A stretch of 64,000 nucleotides of DNA from Piromyces finnis (taxonomy: Eukaryota > Neocallimastigomycota > Neocallimastigomycetes > Neocallimastigales > Neocallimastigaceae): assembly GCA_002104945.1 (NCBI GenBank), contig MCFH01000004.1:906001-970000 (forward strand), read 5' to 3'. A program made the position numbers and the translations under genes. The notes below the pieces were generated by a model, which worked only from the letters and a program-made list of their open reading frames with translations, did not search any database and had not been told where the DNA came from. This document shows positions 22,866-33,484 of the stretch, in pieces; within the stretch, counting starts at the first letter, position 1; each line of letters opens with the position of its first letter.

Positions 22866-23112
22866 ACCAAGCATCCATTGCGCAATGCTTGGATTTAATT
22901 CTTTCTACTCTCTCAGTACCATGAGCATGAGTAGACTCCCTTGATAAACTACGTTTATTAAATAAATGAAGGCACGTTTCCAAGAGGGCACCAAGCATCC
23001 ATTGCGCGATACTTGGATTTAATTCTTTCTACTCTCTCAGTACCATGAGCATGAGTAGACCCCCTTGAGAAACTACATTTATTAAATAAATGAAGGCACG
23101 TTCCCAAGAGGG
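22866..23112. repeat. Two tandem ~124-bp monomers at LINE 5' end
   Basis: Units 22866-22989 and 22990-23112 share nearly the whole sequence from accaagcatccattgcgc to ccaagaggg with a few substitutions. Each contains a short palindrome around ccaagcat...atgcttgg and the phrase ctctcagtaccatgagcatg. Part of that phrase (ctcagtaccatgag) recurs once more near 22820, suggesting an older third monomer. Monomer arrays at the 5' end act as promoters in mouse L1; that role is inferred here. Confidence 0.85.
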
Positions 23113-23125
23113 TAGTTTTTTTTAT
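23113..23125. repeat. Target site duplication, right (LINE 5' side)
   Basis: TAGTTTTTTTTAT, identical over 13 bases to 17388-17400, directly adjoining the end of the second 5' monomer. It defines the element's 5' boundary. Confidence 0.85.
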
Positions 23126-23315
23126 AACTCAATGGAAAACTATTTTTATTATTATATAGAGAATAATTTTAAAAATAGTCATTTTCCTATTAAAATTTTT
23201 TTTTATTATGAAATTTATAAATATTTTAAAATATATATAAAGTATAAAAAAACAATTCCATAATAAAAAATTAAACATGTAATTTGCAAGGTTTAAACAT
23301 ATTAATAATTGTATA
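23126..23315. repeat. Right part of direct-repeat copy B
   Basis: Continuation of the ~235-bp repeat after the LINE, aligned with 16468-16655. The two copies diverge at gtaca versus gtata, immediately before different sequence on each side, so this is the repeat's true end. Confidence 0.85.
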
Positions 23316-23364
23316 CTAGTTTTTTTTTGTTGTTTATAAAAATTAAATTAATAATAGCATTAAT

Positions 23365-23450
23365 TCAGTATGACAGACCAGGCGGATCATAACCACCTAG
23401 CAATAGGAAATAGTCAACATTTCTCTAAGAACCACTACTATTATGATCAT
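23365..23450. other. GC-richer islet with inverted repeat; possible structured RNA
   Basis: An ~86-bp patch clearly less A+T-rich than its surroundings, containing accaggcggatcataaccac. GATCATAA (23385-23392) and TTATGATC (23441-23448) form an 8-bp inverted repeat around it. Read on the minus strand it begins with ATGATCA and ends in CTGA, loosely like C and D boxes of a C/D snoRNA, but no convincing inner boxes are seen. No protein frame. It could equally be the relic of a mobile element. Confidence 0.25.
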
Positions 23451-23820
23451 TTATTTTCATTTTTTTGTACTAGAAAAAATAATAATATTTTTTATAATTA
23501 AATTATTTAAATAATAATATAATAATATAATATTAATTATAATACATTTTCATTAATAACAAAAAGAAACCATTAAAAATTTGGAATATATTTATAATTT
23601 AAAAAACTAACACATGTAATAATCAATTCAATAAACACATACTAAAGATTTTATATTAATTATATTAATTTTATTAATTTATAATTTACAATTATACATG
23701 CAATTTTATATTAATTATTAAAACTGATATAAGAAAATAAAAAAAATAAAAAATAAATTAAAGGTTTCTTTTACTTTTTTTTTTTATCCTTTTATCAAAA
23801 AATTAATATTATTAATTAAT

Positions 23821-25290
23821 TTAGAGTGGTGGGTTAGCGTTTTCAAGACCTTGTTCGAAGTGCTTTTGGAACCATTGACCGGCTTCTGGAGCTGGCTTCA
23901 TAGCGGTAGCGTGACCACAGTAACCATCGAAACGCTTAGCACTTTCATCAGAGGTACCATCAGATTCACCAAGTGGCTTAACCCAGTAGAAAGCATCAAG
24001 GTAATCCATACCAGAAACTGGATTGGCTTGTGGTCTGGCACCAATACCAACACCAGTTTGGTTACACCATTCACCTGGGTGAGTACGGTCAGTCTTGTGA
24101 CCATTACGAGAAGTATCTTCAATGAAGTAAACAGACTTAATACCAGCGGAAGTAAAGTCCTTGTACATAGCTTGAATGTATCTCTTTTCATCTGGGCAAG
24201 AGTTCCATTCGGTATCTGGACCACGAGAAAGAGTTGGGTCTTCCCATGGAGTGTAGTTAGAAACGTTAGAAGCGAAACCACGAACCTTACCTGGAGAACC
24301 AGAGGCAATAGCCTTAGAGTAAACCTTACCAGCCTTTTCACGGTTATCATCCCAACCTAACCAGAAGGCGTGACCAATATCAAGATACATAGCAACGTGT
24401 GGAAGAACACCAAGCTTCTTAATTAAGTAAGCGTGAGCATCTAAGTAGTACTTTTCAGAAGCAGCACAAGCTGGAGTAGATTCAATGTTAGTAACCATGT
24501 TAGCAAGAGAATCTGGTTCAACAATAAGAACAACTGGTTGAGACTTGTAAGTCTTTAACTTTTCTTCAATAACATCAATGTATTCAGACTTGTAACGAGC
24601 AGCATCACTATCGTTAGCGAGAAGTTCACCATTAGAGGCAAGAGCGTGACAATCACGACCTGGTAAATCGTAAACAACGAAAACGGTTAAGACCTTGGTA
24701 CTACCACTTTGTTCAGCAAGAGCGGTCTTAAGGTTCTTTTCTAACCATTCATTCATGTTCTTAATGGTATCTAACCAAATAGCGTTAGAGTATTCCTTCA
24801 TCTTCTTGGCCTTGGCAATAAGAGAAGAGTCGGACATTTGAGCAATAGCACCATCAACTTCAGCAGTGTAGTATGGGTTAATGAAGAACTTAACACCAGA
24901 GAATGGGTTACCAGTGATAGTGTATTGTTCACCTGGGGTAACATTACCACCGGAACTGCTGGAACCACCACTGGAACTTCCACCCTTTTGAATACCACAC
25001 CAGTTACCATTTTCAACACCCCAATCACCATCACCATCAGTGTAAACTGGAATAGAAGTAGAAGTACAACATGGGTAACCTAAAGCTTGAGACCAACATC
25101 CAGCAGATTGACTGGTAGATCCACCAATACCACACCAGTTACCGTTTTCAACACCCCATTGACCATCACTATCAGTGTAAACTACATTGTTTCCACTACA
25201 ACATGGATATCCTAATCTTTCAGAGAAACAAGAGGCAGAAGCCTTAGCAGCAAGAGCAGCAATAGCAGTTAAAGCAAAAGAAGCCTTCAT
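23821..25290 (-). CDS. GH6 cellobiohydrolase with two fungal dockerins
   Basis: Secreted cellulase, 489 residues, one exon. Residues 1-19 are a signal peptide ([19 protein letters not shown]). Two fungal dockerin (CBM10-type) modules follow, ~20-56 and ~64-101, each with Cys pairs and the [11 protein letters not shown] motif. They bind scaffoldin proteins to build the gut-fungal cellulosome. A Ser/Gly linker (~103-115) leads to the GH6 catalytic domain (~120-489). YDLPGRDC places Asp213 at the Trichoderma Cel6A D175 position, and [10 protein letters not shown] places Asp260 at the D221 proton donor. [13 protein letters not shown] and the C-terminal GYCGH are also typical. The enzyme releases cellobiose from cellulose chains by an inverting mechanism. 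The ORF is far richer in G+C than its surroundings and uses C/G-ending codons, consistent with high expression and with bacterial ancestry proposed for many gut-fungal CAZymes. The LINE lies ~0.7 kb downstream. Confidence 0.97.
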   Translation of the reverse strand: MKASFALTAIAALAAKASASCFSERLGYPCCSGNNVVYTDSDGQWGVENGNWCGIGGSTSQSAGCWSQALGYPCCTSTSIPVYTDGDGDWGVENGNWCGIQKGGSSSGGSSSSGGNVTPGEQYTITGNPFSGVKFFINPYYTAEVDGAIAQMSDSSLIAKAKKMKEYSNAIWLDTIKNMNEWLEKNLKTALAEQSGSTKVLTVFVVYDLPGRDCHALASNGELLANDSDAARYKSEYIDVIEEKLKTYKSQPVVLIVEPDSLANMVTNIESTPACAASEKYYLDAHAYLIKKLGVLPHVAMYLDIGHAFWLGWDDNREKAGKVYSKAIASGSPGKVRGFASNVSNYTPWEDPTLSRGPDTEWNSCPDEKRYIQAMYKDFTSAGIKSVYFIEDTSRNGHKTDRTHPGEWCNQTGVGIGARPQANPVSGMDYLDAFYWVKPLGESDGTSDESAKRFDGYCGHATAMKPAPEAGQWFQKHFEQGLENANPPL

Positions 25291-25384
25291 TTTAATTAAT
25301 TTTTATTCTAATTAAAAAATCTAAATTTATAAATATATATTTTTTAATTTGATGATACTTTTTAAAAGCAGTAATAACTCCTTG

Positions 25385-25392
25385 TTTATATA
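25385..25392 (-). promoter_or_regulatory. TATA-box candidate of the GH6 gene
   Basis: TATATAAA read on the minus strand, 95-102 bases before the GH6 ATG and followed by the less A+T-biased ACAAGGAGT. In such A+T-rich DNA TATA-like words are common by chance; position before a highly expressed gene is the main support. Confidence 0.35.
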
Positions 25393-25620
25393 GTAAAATT
25401 GATAATTTAGATTAAAAATTTAAAATTTAATTATAGTACATAAACTCTATAAATAGAATTTTATAAAGTATAAAAATTATATTATTAATAAATTACCTTT
25501 TTTTTTTATTTTCATATTTTTTATTTTATTATGGTATAATTTAAAGTTTTTATTTATTTTTTCAATTTTTGTTTCATTATTAATTATAATTTAAAATTTA
25601 ACATTTTATAGCTCACTTTA

Positions 25621-25677
25621 ACATACATAAAACACACAACTCACACGCACACCCTAAAAAACAAAACAAAACAAACT
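25621..25677 (-). promoter_or_regulatory. CA/GT-rich tract upstream of GH6, possible activating element
   Basis: A compositional outlier: on the plus strand cacacaactcacacgcac followed by CCCTAAAAAACAAAAC repeats; on the minus strand TTTAGGGTGTGCGTGTGAG. It lies ~330-390 bp upstream of the GH6 start. GT-rich tracts of this kind can bind Rap1-like or zinc-finger factors in fungi; the role here is inferred only from composition and position. Confidence 0.3.
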
Positions 25678-26698
25678 AATATGTATATAAATTAGTTGTA
25701 ATTAAATTTTTAGTTTTATGATAATTTAAATTCTTTTTAATAGTATTACTTTTTTTTAAGTTTTTTTTTTTTTTTTTTTTTTCCATTATAATTAAAAAAA
25801 AAAATTCAAATATTTACAATAACTAAAGTGTTAATTAATAATAACAGTTGATAGCTGATGTATATAAAATTTGTCACTATTTTAAATAAAAAAAATAAAA
25901 CAAAATAATATATTTTGCTAATTTTAAATAACATTGATTTATAAATATTATTAACATTTTTATTTTTCTTGTACCTTTTTTTTTTTTTTTGTTTTACTAA
26001 AATATACTTTAATAAATATTTATGAATATATAAAAATTAACCATAGTATAAATAATTACTGAATTATAGAACTATAATTAAAGAATTAAAAAAGTTTTTT
26101 TTTTTTTTTTATCTATTGCTTTAGAAATATTTGGTTAATATTATTATTTTTTTTTTTAAATAAATATTTTTGAAAGACATTTTAATTAAATGGAAAAATA
26201 TAAAAGATTTTAAAAAACTTTTCTTTTCAATAAAGAAAAAAAGAATAATGAATAATGAGGGTATTATTAATTATTATAATGTTTTTATATGTCTTATTAA
26301 ATAAATAAATAAAAAAAATAGGTTAATCAACAAGCTAAAATAAATTAATTATAAATTTTTCTATAGTTCTTTTATAAGATAATGGTTAAATCAAATTATT
26401 CAATAATCCTTTTTTTTTTTTTTTTTATTTTAAATATAGGTAGTACAATTTAATATGTTACTTACCATAATTTTATTAATATTAAATCACAAACTTGATT
26501 TTTATAGTTGATATTAAATTAAAATCAAATCATTATATTCGATTTATTATAAAAAAAATAATTTTGAAATTTAAAGAAATTTGTTTAATTTTGTCATTTA
26601 TATTTTAATTTTAAAAAATAGCTTTTTATTTATTCCCAGTAAAGAACCATTAAATAAAAATTAAAAAATAAGTCCAGACAATATAATAATTTCTAATT

Positions 26699-27312
26699 AT
26701 GAAAGCCCAAATTAATACTGAATTAATACATGAAGGATGTGCAAATGATTTATGCTATTCTTCCAAGGGAAAGTATGTTGAATATATAAAATGTTCAAAA
26801 TAAAATGAAACCTTTTATTATAAATAATGAGTAATTAATGCTATTGTAATTTACTGGGAAAATGTTATAATTAAATAATGATTATAATTATTATACTTTA
26901 AAATGAAAATTTAAGTGTTAAAAATTGTAATTGAATAGTATTAAAGCTATTACTTTTTTTTTATTTAAATCATAAATTTATTTAATAAGTTTAATTATGT
27001 TATTAAGTAATAATATTATATATTCTTTTAATTTTATTAATTCTTTATATTACATATTTTCGTATTTCTTAAAATAATATAATCGCTAATTATTCTAATT
27101 TGAAATCCTCAAATTTCATGATATTAATTTTTTTTTCCCCATTTTTTTTAATTATATTTTAATAATCATTTTTAGATGTATAATAACAGTCGGTGACGAT
27201 CATAAAATAAAGATAAAAAACATAAAGAATGATATTGAATCAAAAGTTTTAGATAATCATATAAGTAAAGTTACTTCGCTTGATATGTTTGTAAGTTTAG
27301 AAAATTATTGGT

Positions 27313-27349
<37 letters not shown>

Positions 27350-30300
27350 CTCATTAAATTGGAAAACTTTTTAATTAATTTTTAATAAATAATAAAAAAA
27401 ATTATTTTATAATAAAAATCCATAAGGAAAGAATTTTCGTTACAGGTTCCGAAGATGGAACAGTTAAACTTTTTGAATATCCAGGTGGTAAATATGAAAA
27501 AACATTAACTCGTTTTTCATTACCAGTTCGAAGTGTATGTTTTAGTCCAGATGGAAGAAGAGTAGCTGTTGCTTCAGAGTAATTATAATAATATAATATA
27601 AGAATTCTCAAAAGTCATTTTATAAAAATAAATTATTTCAAAAATATAAAAATTTCTAATTGTTATTTTTTAATAATGATAATAATAATAATAATAATAT
27701 TACAATATTTTTATTATATTAATAGTGAATTAAAAGTTAGAATAATTAATATATTAGATATCTCAAATTCAATTATAACAATAGAAAATCTTGATAATAA
27801 AATAAAGTCTTTACGCTTTGATCCTTCAGGAAAATATTTAGTAATTTTAATGCAATTTCAATATAGTATTAATAATTATAATTGTCTTTTCAATTTTTTT
27901 ATATTAAAATTTTATATACTAATTTTTATAATAGATAAGTATTGATTCTAATGGTTTAATTAAAATATGGGACATTTCAAAATCTGAACCATCAGTTGTT
28001 GATAATAATCCTACTGTGACATCAATTTTTTCAAAGGAGTATGTTTAAATATTAATTAAAAATGTCAAATATAATAAAATATATAAATTTAAAGTTGTTT
28101 TTAATAATTCATGATATATAATTAAATTTTAAAAAAGTCAAGAAAAGTGTGATATTGTTTGGAATTCTAACAAAAAACACTTTGCTCTTCCAGGAAATAA
28201 TAATGGTAAATCATATTAACTGTCACTTTATAAACCGAAAAAAAAAAAATTCTTTATATATTTATTAATTATTTTATTTATTTTAAAAAGATATATTGGT
28301 TCTTAGTGGTAAAGATTGGTCTTTGTTATATAAATTTGAAAGTAAAGCTTTAAAGGTAATTATATTACTATTATTATTACTAAAATAATTTCTTACAATA
28401 TGTATATTATCAGATTTGGAGAATTAATCTATGTGAATACTTTTCTCTTACTATTAAAGCCTATTACGAGTTTAGCTTGGTCTGCTAATAGTTGGTATAT
28501 GGCCGGTATTGACTGTGATTCAAATATATTGATATGGCGTACCCAAGATAAAAAATTATTAGCAAAGTAAATATTGTTAAAATTATAATGAATAATTTGA
28601 ATATTCGTACTTGTTGTTAATTTTTTTTTATTATGTGACATTTTTTATTAATTTGCTTATTGACCTAAATAAATAACTCAGATATAAGCACTCTTTTCAA
28701 CCAATTAAATTATCATGGAATCCAAAGGATAATGACTTAGCTTTTGTATGTATAAATAATGTTAACCATATTTGGTTTATTTAATTATTAATGTATTTAT
28801 TATTATAATGATAAAAAAGGTTGATGATGGTGGTAATTTAAATATCTGGTCAGGATGTAAACAATATTTAGATAATTTAAAAAGTGAAACTAACTTCCCT
28901 GTTAATATTAATGATGAAGAAACTGAAGTCGAAAATGTTAGTGAAAATATTATAAAAGATAATAAAAACGATATGAATTATTTATTTAATTTATTTGGAG
29001 ATATTGAAGCTGAAGAAGATACAAATATAAAAGAAAGTCCAAAACCTGAGAATGGTAATTACTAAAAGTTTTAAATACAATTATATCGAAACTAAAAATT
29101 TTAAAATTCTATTAAACTAAGAATTAATTAAAATTTTTCAAAATAAAAGACATTCAAATGGTAGAAGCCGATCCAAATCAAAATAAAGAAACAATTGATG
29201 TTGAAGATTCATATAGTGAAGATGAAGGTATTGATGATTTTGTAGAAGATGATGATGGTGCGGGATATTCAGAGCGTGGTTATGATGCGCCAATTTCCAT
29301 GAAAAAATTTAGATCAAAGCATAAACATAAAGCTGTTAGATTTGAAACCGAAGAATATAAACAACCATATTCTTTAGTCGATCCACAAGAAGCATTCCAA
29401 CCTGGATCAACACCCCTTTTAAAATCAAATGGTGGTGGTAGTAATAAAAAATATTTAGGTAGATTTAAATATTTCTTATATAAAATAATTACTTTAATAT
29501 AAAAGGAAAAAGAAAAGTTTATTATTTATATTAATAATCATATATTAATAATTCAAATATATATATATATATATTTAAAATAATGGCTAAAAATAAAAAA
29601 TAGCATTTAATATGCTTGGCTCTGTATCAAGTGTTCGTCACGATGAAGAAATATCTACTATTCATGTTGAATATCATGATAGATCTATACTTAGACCTTA
29701 CAGTTTTACTGATCATAGAAATTATTCTATGGCTTCATTATGTGAACATGGTGCCGTTTTTGCTTGTGAAGGAAATGGTAAAAATAATTTAAAAAGTACA
29801 CTTTTTTTTAAACCTGTTGAAACTTGGGCCACTGAAAGTGATTGGTACTTGGAGATGAACGATGATGAAAATATTAAAGGTAATATATATCAGCTTTTAT
29901 AATATTTTTTAAAAAAATAAAAATAAATTATTATTATTTTTTCTTTTTAAATATTAATAAAAAAATTATTATTTTATAATTATTATAATTAAAAAAACAA
30001 AAAAACATTTAGTTGTTGCATTAACCAATAAAGGTGTTGTTGCAGCAACTGATAAAAAATATATTAGATTCTTTACTTTTAGTGGTTTCCAAAAACAAAT
30101 TTTATCTATTAAAGGAAAAATTGTATCTATGTCAGGAAACTCATTAAATAATCAACTTTTCATTGTATATCATAATGGTAATGTATTTGATGGTGATCAA
30201 AGTTTAGAATATATGCTTTATGATTCTGATAATTATAAAGTTATAAAGAAAGATGAATTACCAATTTCTCAAAATTCAACATTAGAATGGATTGGATTTA

Positions 30301-32038
30301 CTGAATATGGTGTAATATATATTATAAATACTTTATTATAAAATTTATCTATTAAGTTAAAAATAAGATATCATCAGAAATGTCATTTTTTAATAATAGC
30401 GTATATATTTTATTATTTTTATTAATTTATTATAGATTCCAGCAACATATGATTCTGAAGGTGTTGGAAGAATTTTAGTTAAACATCTTGACTATCAATG
30501 GATTCCTGTCATTGATACTTCATTCTTAAATAAAAACAAAGATGGTGATTCTATTGCTAAGCAATTTAATGACACAACCTATTGGGCTGTGGGTATGACT
30601 GAGAAACATTTATTATGTGTCATATTAAAGGTATATAATATATTATAACATAGCACTAGGAATCAAAAATTGATGTATTTGGATACATAAAATATATAAT
30701 TAATACCTTTTCTTTAAATAATTTTATTTTAAAACAGGGTTCTGATCATTATTTACAATTCCAAAAGCCAATTGTTTCAGAAATTAATTTGAAGGTTCCA
30801 TTACTACAATTAGATACTCAAGATGGAATGATAGAAGAAAGGTAAATACATTTTAAACATCCTTTTTATTTTATTTTATTTTATTTTTTTTTTTTTAAAA
30901 ATTTTTAAAAAATTTCAAAACTTAACTAATTAAAATTATTTACAAAACTTGATTTTTTTCTTTTATCATTTAGAATATACCGAACTAACTTATTTATGAA
31001 TATTAATCGTAATCAAAATAATGATATAATAAATGATGATGTAGAAGATTCTAAATATGCTAAAGAAGATCTTGAATTAGATAAATTATTATTAACATTA
31101 ATTATGGTAAATAATTTAACAATGTTTTGTGAATTCGAAATTTACAAAAATTAATGGTTATTATTTTTTAATTTTATTAATTGTAATGAATTCATTAGAA
31201 TGCTTGTAAAGTAGGAAATATTCAAAGGGCACTCGATTTAACATCAACATTAAGATTAATTGCATCAGTTGAAAAAGCTGTTTTAATTGCAGTTCGTTAT
31301 CATTTATCATCGTTAGCTGAAAGAATGCAGCTTATTCAAGAAGCCAAATTAACCAAACAAAAAGAAAGAGAATTAAATAAAAATAAAAGAAAGAGAATGC
31401 TTTCAAATAAGTATATAAATGATCAATCTGATGATGAACCACCAGCATCACCTGAATTATTAGAAATGCCTGAAGAATATAATAATAATAGTAATAATAA
31501 TGATAATAATAATATTGATGATAATATTGATGATAATTATGTCAATAATATGAATTATATAAAAAAGGGAAATGTTATGAAAAAAGATAATGTTTCAAAA
31601 AAAATACTAAATAGAGAAATTGGTAAAAAAAGTATGTTTTATTATTTTAATTTATTATTAAATATAAAACTACAAAATAATTATATTTCAATATATATAT
31701 ATATATATATATTTTTTTTTTTTTTACTAATTTTATTTATAATTTATTAAATAAAAGCATTTAATCAACATTATAAAAATGTATCTGAAAATAAGAGAAA
31801 TCCATTTGCTGTTGAAATTAAAAGTCCAAAACCAAAACATACCTCATCTACTTTACTTGATGCCTTACAACATGGTATATTATTGAAAAAAAATTATTTA
31901 TAATGATGTTTTAATTAAAATTAATACTTTAATGTATATACAAATATAGTTCAAAATGAACAACAAAATAAGGTAAAGAAGAGAAAAGCTATATTGAATA
32001 ATACCATGTCTGATGTATGTTAATATTTAATTATTTGT

Positions 32039-32070
<32 letters not shown>

Positions 32071-32683
32071 GTAAATTAATTAATATTAATTATAATACTG
32101 TTTTTAAAAATATTTAATTATATAGGGTTCATTACCAGAAAAGAGAATGAGAAATTCTGTAAATTCATCAATTGTTGGATTTTTTGATGTTGACCAATCC
32201 AAAAAAGTTATGAAAAATGTAATTTAATTTCATATTCGGTTACTTGATAAATAAATTATATTGATATTAACTTTTCAAATATTATTACAATTTAATTAAA
32301 ATAAAAATAAATATATTTGTATAAATTTATATATTAATAACAGAAACAAGATAAACTTAGTAGTTCTGCTGTGAGTAGTACATCAAATGTAGAGCCAGAG
32401 GAAGAACCACATATAGAAGATGCCAATAATGAAATAAATAATATAAATAATGAAAGTTTATTAGAATCAAATAATAATAAAAATGATCAAACTGAAGTAA
32501 ATATATTAGTATATTAGTGTATTAATAATACTTTTTTTTAAGATTTTATTATGAATATTAAATTAAATTTATATTATTTAAAAATATTAAAATTTTTAAT
32601 TCTTTTAGGAAAAGGAAAAGAATGTGACTAATAAACATGCCATATTAGAAAAATTTAAATTTAAAGGAAAAGAAAAAATTTAG
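26699..32683 (+). CDS. Ctf4/WDHD1/AND-1 replisome hub, 22 exons
   Basis: Replication factor linking the CMG helicase with DNA polymerase alpha and sister-chromatid cohesion. Exons: 26699-26772, 27176-27290, 27427-27578, 27726-27840, 27935-28038, 28138-28205, 28291-28355, 28460-28566, 28682-28745, 28820-29054, 29150-29458, 29604-29879, 30013-30311, 30436-30630, 30738-30841, 30974-31106, 31199-31622, 31758-31874, 31950-32014, 32126-32218, 32344-32496, 32609-32683; 1113 residues, all in phase. Residues 1-~320 form a WD40 propeller (TGSEDGTVKLFEYPGG, SNILIWRTQDKK). An acidic linker precedes the conserved middle propeller (~390-730) with VEYHDRSI, NQLFIVYHNGNVFDGDQ and LEWIGFTEYG, all close to WDHD1. 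The trimerisation-domain helices end around ~830 (KAVLIAVRYHLSSLAERM). The tail is low-complexity with NPFAVE and no HMG box, as in yeast Ctf4. Intron 1 is 403 bases; the others are ~75-145. Confidence 0.93.
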
Positions 32684-33484
32684 ATTGTATTTTTAATTAA
32701 TATTTTGGGAATTTAAATTATTAATTTATATTTTTACATTTTACATATTTTACATTGAAAAAATATTTTTTTTATGAAAAATAAATAATTTTTGTATATT
32801 TTATTTTATATTAAAACAGGCACATAATCAAATAATAAAAATAAAAAATATTAGTAAAAAAAAAAAAAATCATAAATATTATAAAAGATTGTTTAATTAA
32901 TTCATATTAATGAAAAATGTATAAAAGATTATATAGTGTTTAAAAATATTAAAACTTTTAAAAGGAATTTTTTATTATATTATTGTAGAAGAAGTTAAAA
33001 TTTTTTGAAATAATTGATAGTAGTTTTGTGAAGAAAATATATTATTTTTCTAATTTAAATATATGAATGTTTAATAATTATTATATTTGATTAACATGTG
33101 AAATAATATATAATCAAAAATCAAAGCGATTGCAGTTAGTGTTTTTATAATATATTTTATGCATATTTTCCTCGTAAATCATTTATAGATTAATGTTTTA
33201 TTTATATTTAATTTTTATTCTAAATTTAATATAGTAATATAGTATAAATTAAATAACTTTAAATATAGTTTTTTCATATATTTTCTTTTTTCTTTTTTTC
33301 TTTTAGAAAATAAAATATTAACATTTTAAAATATATGATAAATATTTATTTTATTTAAAAGTATTATTAATTTTTTTTTTTTTTTTTTTTTTAGTTTTTA
33401 AATTATCTTTTGCTGTAAATAATATATAATAAAAAAAGTTTATTATAAAAATAATTATATAGGTTGTTCAACATAAAAAATAAA
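32684..33484. other. Intergenic, no gene seen
   Basis: About 800 bp of A+T-rich DNA between two plus-strand genes, with a T run at 33370-33392. No coding or RNA gene recognised; it contains the Ctf4-like 3' end and the RhoGEF promoter. Confidence 0.45.

Larger units (their letters stand above)
17401..23112 (-). mobile_element. Full-length non-LTR retrotransposon (LINE) with target site duplication
   Basis: A 5.7-kb element on the minus strand. From its 5' end (23112) it has two tandem ~124-bp monomers, the rest of an ~890-bp 5' UTR including a short CT microsatellite near 22308-22320, a single 1498-codon ORF (endonuclease, reverse transcriptase, zinc knuckle), a ~290-bp 3' UTR and a poly(A) end seen as the T run at 17401-17434. 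It is flanked by an identical 13-bp duplication, and the empty site is preserved in a neighbouring repeat copy. There is one ORF and no RNase H that I can identify. The intact frame and perfect duplication imply recent insertion and possible activity. Clade assignment needs a reverse transcriptase tree. Confidence 0.93.
25291..26698. other. Shared upstream region of two divergent genes
   Basis: About 1.4 kb between the GH6 gene (minus) and the Ctf4-like gene (plus), so it should hold both promoters. It contains a TATA-like site 95-102 bp upstream of the GH6 start, an unusual CA-rich tract at 25621-25677 and several T tracts (25758-25782, 26096-26110, 26410-26426). No gene seen. Confidence 0.5.

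Noticed and set aside
16422-23315. Possibility that copies A and B of the direct repeat are LTRs of an LTR retrotransposon
   Set aside because: They lack TG..CA ends, primer-binding or polypurine sites, and the enclosed sequence is LINE-derived with no gag, protease or integrase.
23851-25083. Several long frames on both strands over the cellulase
   Set aside because: GC-rich coding DNA has few chance stops; the GH6-dockerin frame fully explains the region.
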